The notes below the pieces were generated by a model. The model was not told the DNA's origin and made no database searches. It saw only the letters and a program-made list of their open reading frames with translations. From the NCBI RefSeq assembly GCF_036017915.1, contig NZ_CP107929.1, positions 1,240,001-1,304,000 of the forward strand: a DNA stretch of 64,000 nucleotides. Reading direction: 5' to 3'. Shown here piece after piece: positions 9,401 to 17,500 of this stretch (its first letter is position 1; every line of letters begins with the position of its first letter). Made by a program: the position numbers and the translations under genes. This DNA comes from Micromonospora sp. NBC_00421. GTDB lineage: Bacteria > Actinomycetota > Actinomycetes > Mycobacteriales > Micromonosporaceae.

Positions 9401-10770
9401 GCCCGCAACAGCTCGCCACCGGCAACGTCTGGCGCGCCGACACCGCCCACCCGGCCGACCAGCGGCTCTACTCACGGGTGGTGACCGGCCGTCCGGCCGA
9501 CGCCGGCCCGGCGCCGGCCGACCACCCCGAGCTGATCCCGCTGGGACGGTGGGGCAGTCGGGCCGCCGCGCCGCAGTGGGCCGGGCCACTGGTCGAGCCG
9601 ACCCTCGAACTGCTCCCCGAGGCGCTGATCCCGCCGAGGGACGGGGAGGTCGGCGGACCGTCGCTGGCCGCGCTGGCCACCGCCGCCGGCAGCGGCGATC
9701 CCGCGGTGGCCGACCCGGCCCGCCGTCGGCTGTCCACCTTCAAGGTGCTGCGGGCGGTCGCCGAGAACACCCGACCCGGCTCCACCGGCGGCTGGTGCGA
9801 CGTGCTGGACGGCACCGACGAGGGGGTGCTGCGGATCGGGCCGTTCGGCTGGCCCGCCGACGGCCCCCGCACCGCACCGGTGACCCTGCCGCCCCGGCCG
9901 GACTGGCGTACCCAACCCGGCCAGCTCTGGGCCTGGCTGGCCGCGCTGCGCGCCACCGACCGCGACGCGTACGAGGCGATGGGCGGGCTGGCCGGGCTGT
10001 CCGGGACGCCCGGCTGGGGAGTCGACGGCGGTGCCCTGCTCTACCCCGAGCTGCGGATCAGCCGGGCCCGGCCGGCGCTGAGCGACCACACCGGTGGCGC
10101 GGGCACCCCGATCGGGTACGTCCGCGAACTGCTCGACCTGCGCGGCTGGCACTGGGTGCACCGCTTCACCACCGGCCTGCGTACCCGACCCGGCGTCCGG
10201 CACGGCATCTGGCGCTTCGCCCGCCAGGGCCTGCACGACCTGCTCGGCACCCCGTGGGATCCGCCCGGCGCGACCCCGGTCACGGTGCCGGACGTGCCCG
10301 GCCCGGACGGCAAACCCCGCCGGGTGCGGATCGGTGACCTGTTCACCTCGGAACGGGCGGTGGCCCTGCTCGGCTGCTGGCAGACGTACCGTGCCCACCA
10401 CCTGGTCGCCCTCGGAGCGCCGGTGGCCGGCGAACCGCCCGAGCAGCGGACCGTGCCCCGCGCCGGCACCGAACTGCGGACCGTGCTGACCGTGGCGCGG
10501 ACCCTCGGGCCGGACTTCACCGGCCCGCCCACCGGCTGGACCGACGCCCACGAGGCCGCCCTGATCACCGCGATCGGCCAGGTCGTCGGGGCCACGTCCG
10601 ACGCCGAGCTGACCGCCGCGCTGGCCGCGGTGCGGGCCTGGCCGACCTGGCCGGGTGGCACCGGCTACCAGCTTCCGGTCGCCGTGCTCCCGGCGGCGGA
10701 CCGGACGCTGTCACCGCAGCGCGGCTCGCTGCGGCTGGACACCGGCGACCTGTCCCGGGTGACCGGATGA
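6406..10770 (+). CDS. PhoD-like metallophosphatase fused to a long C-terminal region with peptidoglycan-binding-like segment
   Basis: A 1454-residue protein and first gene of the large operon. Residues about 147-620 carry metallophosphoesterase motifs in PhoD order: FHGSCRKPHGEGHDAL (about 147), LVLGGDQIYADDVAD (about 187), IADDHEVTDDW (about 380) and VMLGGDIHFGS (about 611). PhoD-like enzymes hydrolyse phosphodiesters such as teichoic acids with metal ions. Around residues 885-925 lies a peptidoglycan_binding_1-like stretch (VTRLQADLATLGFGP, then YDPTTYWAVREFQTYA). The remaining 500 residues are not recognised. There is no signal peptide, unlike secreted PhoD, and the length is about three times that of a single-domain enzyme. 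ATG 6406 follows AAAGGA. The next gene starts 46 bases downstream. Confidence 0.75.
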   Translation: MDAPGGPPHVVCGPIVRRVDPGSAAVFVAVRSACTVTLTVFETGPGPTYARGATVATGSRTAVRLGGNLYVATVQAVGGLREGRLYGYDLAFPGSTGNWSSLLAAGAVAVDETAARSLLSYAGDPRATGGAPGYPSFVTPPADPGKLRIFHGSCRKPHGEGHDALAVLDPILAAAGGDPTVRPHQLVLGGDQIYADDVADVLLAMVHGHDAVPARDGQPAVPALPGIGATLGLPPELLPDGSTSPPADRLFTPGNRAVTLARDAKFTSGEADSHLMSLREYACMYLLAWSDQLWPATYPRFEHVFPADTRILRDPQGGGPGDTVYDRLLVGRAYDASSQQQKIIRRFLRWHEQAIRLKNFQRGLVAVRRSLANVATYMIADDHEVTDDWNMTREFVTGAVVGSELGRRVVRNAMAAYAVFQAWGNTPDRFTEQGAAGEPGRDLLTALSGWLAAPAAVDDLRLRERLGLPTAIGADGRPARPAGALSYHFTVTWPRYQLVALDTRTWREYPAGAGHPGGLLLADHPLDEMVSGGGVLDDEAVTVLAQPVAVFGMPLLEQLAQPAMKAIAGRYEADAEDAWITSDAATHKFLGRLLSAAPPGPDGVRRRRIVMLGGDIHFGSAERIRYSATLPYASGPDRAHPFQGVNRTEGVIAGFVSSALRNEVALTRLLHDVGYVPLLDSLGRIDLVGWANEDEGRQGRRFQAGVQVGVAADAVSGWWVSGRPAVSDHDRLKLLGRPPEWSVQVQFAHHDEADPTVRRDGTPQTVLDPAGLPREQALAQYLAAAHNLDGYLGTWGNGKEIVGHNNLGEITFDWPAGECKRATQRLWWHLPSETRAAALTSYTIDLSYGCSLLADAPYGYVLRLDDHDARAGGKAHYDGVDRPATLVTDRWVTRLQADLATLGFGPAGDPGTYDPTTYWAVREFQTYARADRVAHEPAGATATRYSDRLAAVDVPESERYLGPVSGIADLATQLAIRHWLDKRWRCPVVVEAWQVAGGSPQQLATGNVWRADTAHPADQRLYSRVVTGRPADAGPAPADHPELIPLGRWGSRAAAPQWAGPLVEPTLELLPEALIPPRDGEVGGPSLAALATAAGSGDPAVADPARRRLSTFKVLRAVAENTRPGSTGGWCDVLDGTDEGVLRIGPFGWPADGPRTAPVTLPPRPDWRTQPGQLWAWLAALRATDRDAYEAMGGLAGLSGTPGWGVDGGALLYPELRISRARPALSDHTGGAGTPIGYVRELLDLRGWHWVHRFTTGLRTRPGVRHGIWRFARQGLHDLLGTPWDPPGATPVTVPDVPGPDGKPRRVRIGDLFTSERAVALLGCWQTYRAHHLVALGAPVAGEPPEQRTVPRAGTELRTVLTVARTLGPDFTGPPTGWTDAHEAALITAIGQVVGATSDAELTAALAAVRAWPTWPGGTGYQLPVAVLPAADRTLSPQRGSLRLDTGDLSRVTG

Positions 10771-10816
10771 GCCCCCGACGCGACGACCAGCACCGCAGTG
10801 AAGGAGACCCGGACGC

Positions 10817-13800
10817 ATGAGCGACGACGTGGAGCGGAACCGGAACGTCCTCGCCCTGCTCTGGGGCGAACTCCGTACCCTGGCCGAACCGGTGCTCGGC
10901 GCGGCCGACCCGTGGCGGCGGGCCCGGCTGATGCGGGCGCTGGGCTGGGACCTGGAAGCGGTCAGCGGGGTCGACGCGCACGCGTTCGAGCAGTGGGTCG
11001 GCACCGTCGGGGCCGCGATCGGGACGCTGGACGCCGCGATCGCCGACGGCCCGCCGGACTCGCTCGCCGAACTCAAGAAGATCGGCACCGCGGCCGGCAC
11101 CGCGTTCGGACAGGTCGGCACGCTGCCCCCGGCGGTGCGCGGAAAGCTACCGCCGTCGGCCGGCCTGCCCGAGGCGCTTGCCGACGACCTCGTCGACCAC
11201 CTGATCCTCACCTACCTGCTGCACCGGGCACCCTGGACGGTCCCGCTGCTGACCCTGCTCGGCCTGGTCACCCCCGGCGTCGAGCTGCCGGCCAGCCCGC
11301 CGATGCCGGCCGGTGACGCGCCGGTCCGGTTGCCCCGTCACCGCGACGAACTGCACCTGGAACGGCTCGTCGAGCTGGTCGCCGACCCCGGCGGTTACCT
11401 CAGGGGGCTGTACGCGCCGGCCGGTTGGGAAACCCCCGAGGCCGTCGACGCGCTGGCCGCGCGGCTGCTGCCCCGGCTCGCCGCCACGCTGCGCGCGTTC
11501 GGGGTGGACGCCGCGCACGGGGTGCGGCCGGGCATCGGCCCGGACCAGGGCGAGGCCGGGCAGCGGCTGGCCGACGGCCTGCTCCGGCTCCGGTTCGCCG
11601 TCGCCGGACCGCCCGGCGGGGAACCGCCCTCGCTGCCCGGCGGGGAACAGGCCGCGTTGCCCGGCGGGGGACAGCCCGCGTTGGTCGTTGGGGAACCGCC
11701 CGCGCTGCCCGGCCGGCAGGGACCGGGGTCACTGGCCGCCGCCGACCCGGACGCCCAGCTCCACCTCGGCGTCACCCTCGCCCTGGCCTGCTGGGACGGC
11801 CTGCTCACCGGGATCGTCGCCCCCACCGGCGAGGTGCACCTCGAAGGCGCGCTGGGCCGCTGGAACATCGCCACCGACCTGGCCGGCGCGGGCCCGGCCA
11901 TCGCGGTCAACTCGGCCGGCGTGACCCTCGCCGGGGGCGGCCCGGCGGTGAAGTTCTCCGCCGAGATCGCCCGGATCGCGCCGAAGGACGAGCCCGGCTG
12001 GGTGATCGGCGCACCCGACGGCACCCACCTGTCCGTCGGGCAGCTCGTGCTGCGCGGTCGGGCGACGCTGAGCACCGGCCGGGACGACATCGAGCTGATG
12101 CTCGCCGCTGGCCGCGCCGAACTCGTCGTCAAGGCCGGCGACGGTGACGGGCTGCTGGCCCGGCTGCTGCCGTCCGACGGTCTGCGGTTCGGCTTCGACC
12201 TCGGCCTGGGCTGGTCGCTACGGACCGGCCTGCACCTGTCCGGGGCCGCCGCGCTGACCGCCGACTACCCGATGCACCTCTCGTTGCGCGGCATCCACCT
12301 GGAAGGGCTGCGGATCGCGCTCGCCGCCAGCACGCCCACCGCCAGCGTCGGCCTGACCGTCACCACCACGGTCCGGGCCGAGCTCGGCCCGCTGCGGGCG
12401 GTGGTGGAGAACATCGGGATCCGCGCCGACCTCGCCTTCCCGCCCGCGGTGCCGGCCGGCACCGGCAACCTCGGCAACGCCGACCTGGTGCCCCGGTTCA
12501 AGGCCCCGGACGGGGTGGGGCTGCGGATCGACAACGGCATCGTCAACGGCGGCGGTTACCTGTTCGTCGACGAACCCCGCGGCATGTACGCCGGCGCCCT
12601 CCAGTTGGGCATCGCCACCAAGGACGGCGTTTCACCGATGCGGGGCTTCCTGCTCCAGGCCACAGCGATCCTCAACACCCGCAACCCCGACGGCAGCCGA
12701 CTGGTCGAGGCCGACGGCGACCACACCTTCTCGATGCTGGTCGTCGGCACCTTCCAGTGGTACCCGGGGCTGATGCTCTTCTGGGGCATCTCCATCACCG
12801 GTCTGGGGCTGGTGGTCGGGCACAACCGGCGCAGCGACCCCGAGGAGGTCCGCAACGCCGCCCGCGCCGGGACCCTGGACGCGCTGCTGTTCCCCGAGGA
12901 CGTGGTGGGCCGGGCACCGGCGGTGATCGCCACCCTCAGCCGGATCTTCCCGGTCGACCCCACCGGCACCGTGCTCGGCGCGATGGTCCGGCTGAACTTC
13001 CTCTCCGGCCAGGTCGTCGCGGACCTCGCCGTGCTCGTCGAATTCCCCGACCCGGTCCGGGTGCTGCTGCTCGGCAGGCTGGTCATCGACTTCCAGTCGG
13101 CCGGACGGCTCCGCCTGGACTCGGCCGGCATCGTCGACGTCGCCCGCAGGGAGATCAGCCTCGACGGCGCCCTGATCGGCTCCCACCTGTTCGGCAGGCC
13201 GGTCTCCGGCGAGTTCATGGTCCGGGCCCGGTGGGGCCGCTCGTCGTCGTTCGCCCTGTCGATCGGCGGGTTCCACCCCAGGTTCTGCCCGCCGGCCGGC
13301 TTCCCGCCGGTCAAGCGGTTCGAGATCGCGCTGCAGAAGTCCGGCAAGGGCCTCAAACTCCACGCCTACCTGGCGATCACCAGCAACACCGCCCAGTTCG
13401 GGGCGGAGCTGGTGATGCACTTCGAGGCGGGTGCCCTGGCCGTCGACGGCCGGGCCTGGCTGGACGTGCTGTTCCAGTTCACGCCGTTCTGGTTCACCGC
13501 CGAGATCGGCGCGTACGTCACCCTGACCTACGACGGCACCGAGCTGCTGGTGGTCCGACTCGTCCTCGGGGTGAGCGGCCCCGGCCCCTGGCGGGCCTGG
13601 GGGGAGGCGCGCATCAAGTTCCTGTGGTGGGAGGTGTCGGCCAAGCTCGACTGGACCGACGGGAAGCGGGCCGACGCGCGGGAACCCAGCCAGGTGGACG
13701 CCGCGGCGCTGCTGGGTGCGGCGCTGTCCAGCCCGGACGCCTGGGAGATCGGGGCCGCCACCGTCGGCACGGAACCGGTGGCCCTACGGGCGGTCGAGGG

Positions 13801-14566
13801 GGCCGGGGGAGCGCTGCTGCTCTCCCCGGGGGCCACCCTCGGCGTACGCCAGAACGTCCTGCCCCTCGGCGTGGAGCTGCACCGGATCGGCACCTCCCGC
13901 ATCCGTGGTCCGCACCGGTTCACCCTGACCGAGGTCAGTGTCGGCACCGGCGACGACACGGTACGCGGCACCCTCGGCGCGCCGATCCTCGACGACTTCG
14001 CCCCCGGCCAGTTCCGCGACCTGACCCCCGAGCAGCGGGTGCTCACCCCCGGCTTCGAACGGATGGAGGCCGGCCGTGCGGTGGCCCTGCCGGACGGCAC
14101 CGCCCTGCCGGCGGACGACGCCACCGTCTTCGCCGGGCTCGACGCCGACGACGCCTACGACCGGGTGATCATCGACGACCCGCAGGACGCCGGACGGGAG
14201 ATGCCGGCGACGCCAGCTGCCCGCTCGGCGACCGGCGCCGCACCGGGCGGGCTGCTCGCCCTGTTCGCGGCCACCGGCCCGGCCGCCAACGCCCGCAGCC
14301 GGACCACCGGAGCGGCCCGGTTCACCGGTGCCGACCTCGGTCTGCGCGACGCCGGGCCGTCCTGGCTGCCCGGCCCGGGCGTCCCGCACCCCACCGGCCG
14401 GCGACCCCGCCCGGCCCGGGTCAGCCCACCGGCGACCGCCCTGCCGACCGCGACGCAGGCCGCCGAGGTGGCCCCCGGGGGAGACCGCGGCCGGCTGTTC
14501 CGCCGGGTCGGTGTCCGCGTGCCCGACCCGACCATCGTCCTCGCCGAACCCGAGAAGGTGTCCTGA
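10817..14566 (+). CDS. DUF6603-type giant protein
   Basis: A 1249-residue protein, no signal peptide or membrane span seen. The centre and C-terminal half (about residues 500-1000) is the beta-rich region I associate with DUF6603: DGVGLRIDNGIVNGGGY, DEPRGMYAGALQLGI, GTFQWYPGLMLFWGISITG and RRSDPEEVRNAARAG. The function of DUF6603 is unknown; it occurs sporadically in bacteria and fungi. The N-terminal 260 residues are helical and alanine/leucine-rich. A low-complexity P-G-G linker encoded by four 24-base repeats follows at residues 266-297. The ATG is preceded by GAAGGAGA. The stop is separated by one base from the next ATG. The role in the operon is unknown; a long beta-structured scaffold or hydrophobic-ligand groove is only a guess. 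Confidence 0.65.
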   Translation: MSDDVERNRNVLALLWGELRTLAEPVLGAADPWRRARLMRALGWDLEAVSGVDAHAFEQWVGTVGAAIGTLDAAIADGPPDSLAELKKIGTAAGTAFGQVGTLPPAVRGKLPPSAGLPEALADDLVDHLILTYLLHRAPWTVPLLTLLGLVTPGVELPASPPMPAGDAPVRLPRHRDELHLERLVELVADPGGYLRGLYAPAGWETPEAVDALAARLLPRLAATLRAFGVDAAHGVRPGIGPDQGEAGQRLADGLLRLRFAVAGPPGGEPPSLPGGEQAALPGGGQPALVVGEPPALPGRQGPGSLAAADPDAQLHLGVTLALACWDGLLTGIVAPTGEVHLEGALGRWNIATDLAGAGPAIAVNSAGVTLAGGGPAVKFSAEIARIAPKDEPGWVIGAPDGTHLSVGQLVLRGRATLSTGRDDIELMLAAGRAELVVKAGDGDGLLARLLPSDGLRFGFDLGLGWSLRTGLHLSGAAALTADYPMHLSLRGIHLEGLRIALAASTPTASVGLTVTTTVRAELGPLRAVVENIGIRADLAFPPAVPAGTGNLGNADLVPRFKAPDGVGLRIDNGIVNGGGYLFVDEPRGMYAGALQLGIATKDGVSPMRGFLLQATAILNTRNPDGSRLVEADGDHTFSMLVVGTFQWYPGLMLFWGISITGLGLVVGHNRRSDPEEVRNAARAGTLDALLFPEDVVGRAPAVIATLSRIFPVDPTGTVLGAMVRLNFLSGQVVADLAVLVEFPDPVRVLLLGRLVIDFQSAGRLRLDSAGIVDVARREISLDGALIGSHLFGRPVSGEFMVRARWGRSSSFALSIGGFHPRFCPPAGFPPVKRFEIALQKSGKGLKLHAYLAITSNTAQFGAELVMHFEAGALAVDGRAWLDVLFQFTPFWFTAEIGAYVTLTYDGTELLVVRLVLGVSGPGPWRAWGEARIKFLWWEVSAKLDWTDGKRADAREPSQVDAAALLGAALSSPDAWEIGAATVGTEPVALRAVEGAGGALLLSPGATLGVRQNVLPLGVELHRIGTSRIRGPHRFTLTEVSVGTGDDTVRGTLGAPILDDFAPGQFRDLTPEQRVLTPGFERMEAGRAVALPDGTALPADDATVFAGLDADDAYDRVIIDDPQDAGREMPATPAARSATGAAPGGLLALFAATGPAANARSRTTGAARFTGADLGLRDAGPSWLPGPGVPHPTGRRPRPARVSPPATALPTATQAAEVAPGGDRGRLFRRVGVRVPDPTIVLAEPEKVS
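11612..11707 (+). repeat. Four in-frame 24-base tandem repeats inside the DUF6603 gene
   Basis: Units at 11612, 11636, 11660 and 11684 encode the octapeptides PGGEPPSL, PGGEQAAL, PGGGQPAL and VVGEPPAL. The first three units start with CCCGGCGGGG; the fourth is diverged. They form a flexible linker between the helical N-terminal region and the beta-rich part. Copy number may vary between strains by slippage (inference). Confidence 0.85.
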
Positions 14567-14567
14567 C

Positions 14568-17500
14568 ATGGGTGGCCTCCGCTTCCTGCCCTGGGTACGC
14601 GACGGCGTCGCCCGACTCGTCTCCGTACCCGACCCGCTCGGCGGGGCGCTGCCGCACACCCGCGCCGAGGTGGCGCTCTCGGTGACCGCGCACGGCACCG
14701 GCCCCGTCGGGGTCGAACCGGTGGACCTCGTCGGCACCACCACCGCCCTGCTGCACGGGCCGGGTGACGTGACCGGCCTGGACGGCCAGCAGATCATCCG
14801 CAGCCACCCGGCGGCGGGCGCGGACAACGTCGACGTGACCCTGTTCGCGGCGGTCGAGTTCGACCTGCCCGACCTGCCCTGGCGGTACACCCCGGCGAAG
14901 CCCGATCCGCAGGGCCGGCTGCGTCCCTGGCTGGTGCTCGTCGTCGTCCCGGCGGGCCCGCAGGGTCGGCTGGACACCTCGGCGGGGCAGCCGCTGGCCC
15001 GACTCGTCACCACCGCCGGGCAGCTCCCCGACCTCGCCGAGTCCTGGGCCTGGGCACACGTCCAGGTGCTGGCCCTCGCCGAGGACGAGAACGTCGCCGA
15101 CATCCTCGCCGACGCGCCGCAGCGCACCCTGTCCCGGCTGATCTGCCCCCGACGGCTGGCCCCGGGCACCGACTACCTGGCCGCCGTCGTACCGGCCTTC
15201 GACGCCGGTGTGCGTGCCGGGCTGGGCCTGCCGGTCGACGCCGGTCCACTGGTGCCGGCCTGGGGCGTGGGCTCCCCGGCAGCCGATCCGCAGGCCCCGA
15301 TCGTGCTGCCGGTCTACCACCACTGGACCTTCCGCACCGGCCCGGACGGCGACTTCGAGTCGCTGGCCCGGCGGCTGCGCGGCCGGGCCCTGCCGGCGGA
15401 CGTCGGCCGGCAGCCGGTGGACATCGCCGCCGCCGGCGGTGGGCTGCCCGACCTCGCACCCGCCGGCGTGGAGGGCCGCTCCGTGCTCGCGTTCGAGGGT
15501 GCGCTCGCCTCGCCCAGCATGACCCCCACCGTCTGGCAGCCGGCCGCCGCCGCACCCTGGCAGGCCCGGATGACCGAGCTGCTCGCCCACGTCGAGGACT
15601 GGTTCACCCCACCGCTGTACGGCGAGATCCACCGCCAGCAGGGGCAGGTGCCACCGCCGGGCAGCGAGCCGCGCTGGCTGGCCGGGCTGAACCTCGACCC
15701 GCGCTACCGGGCGGCGGCGGCGCTGGGTACCCAGGTCGTCCAGAAACACCAGGAGGACCTGGCCGCCGCCGCCTGGCAGCGGGCCGCCGAGCTGTCCGAG
15801 GTCAACGAGCAGTTGCGGCGTGGGCAGGCGGCCCGGGACAGCGCCACCGCCCTGTTCGCCAAGCGGGTCGACCCGACGGCACCCGGAAACGCCCTCGGCG
15901 ACGACCAGCTCGTCGCGCTGGCCCGTCCGGTGCACGACCTGGTCCCCGCCCCCGCCCCGACCGGGCTGACCAGCGCCGGCGTTGCCCCCGTCGAGTCGCT
16001 GGACGAACTACTCGACGGCAACGCCGGCGCCCGCGCGGCGACCAGCGCGCCGTTCCGCCGGTTGGCCCGTCCGCGCGGCCCACTCGCCCGCCGGCTGCGT
16101 CCCGCCGCGCCGGCACCGGCGGCGCTGCTGCGGCTGGCCGGCGGCGCGAGCCCGGTGCCGCCGGCCCGGATCCCGGCCGGCGGCGTCGTCTTCGACGATC
16201 TGGTCCCGCAGGAGCAGGGCATCGCCCGGCTGACCCGGGAACTCCTCGAAGCGGCCGACCCGTGGTGGCATCCGGCCGCCACGCTGGCTCCGACGTCCCT
16301 CGTGAGAGCCGCCGCGGACGACCCGGTCACCACGCTGGCCAGCAACGGCGGCGACCTGCTCGGCCCGGACCGGTTCTTCGTGGCCGCCGCCGACGGCCGG
16401 CTGTTCGAGCGACGCCGGCTCGACGGGGCCTGGACCTGGCGGGACCACGGCGCCCCGGCCGGCACCCGGGTGGTGACCTCCGGTGCCACCGTCGCCCCCG
16501 ACCGGGTGTACGTGCGGACCCGCGACAGTCGGCTCTACGAGCGTCGCTACGACGGCGACCGGTGGGTGTGGACGGACTGCGGCAGCCCACCCGGCGGTGC
16601 CGCCAGCCGACCCACCGCCGGCGGCACCGACATCTTCATGCTCGCCCCGGGCGGTGACCTGTACCGCTTCGCCACCGTGGCCCGGACCTGGATCTCGCTC
16701 GGCCGCCCGCAGCTCGCCACCGGCGAGCGGTTGTGGGGTTCACCGCGCCCGACCCCGGCCGGCGTGTTCGTGGCCACCTCCGCCCAGCGGCTCTTCGTCC
16801 ACACCGGGCAGTGGAGTCTGGTCGCCGACGGTCCCGGGCAGCCGCCGCCGACCTGGGGTTCCCCGGCGGCCTACCACACCCTCAGCCACCCCCGGGCCGA
16901 CGGTTTCGGCTACCTCACCCCGACCGGTGAGCTGGTCACCCGGGTGCCCGGCTGGGGCGGGACCGTCAACCACGGCCGGGTGTCCTTCCGCCCTCCGCTG
17001 GCGCAGAACCTGCGGATCGTCTCGCTGGGTCAACAGACCGTGACCAGTGGCTACGACGAGGAGCCGGAGCTGCTCGTCCTGGCCCACCCCGAGGGCGACC
17101 CGGACGACCTGCGGCTGTACGGCCGCTACCAGTGGCGCAACGACGCGACAGGGGTCTACTCCTGGAACTGGGAGGAGATCGGCCGACCGGCCAACGGGAT
17201 CGCCGCGCACCGGCCCGGCCCGGTCGTCGGCGACGACCGGGCCGGCGAGATCTTCGTCCGGACCGCCGACGGGAGGCTGGCCGCCTACACCTGGGGCGAC
17301 CGGGCCGTCGGATGGGTCGACCACGGCACTCCGGCCGATCCACGTGGTGCCGGCCCGGACACCGCCCCGGCCCCGGCGCACGTCCGGTTCGCGCCCCGGC
17401 TCGGCCTGCTCTCCTCGCTGCTGGTGTCGTACCGGGTGGTCGAGGGAGCCGGCAGCCGGATCCGTTCGCAGGCCGTCCACCACCTCGACGAGGCGGGCCT

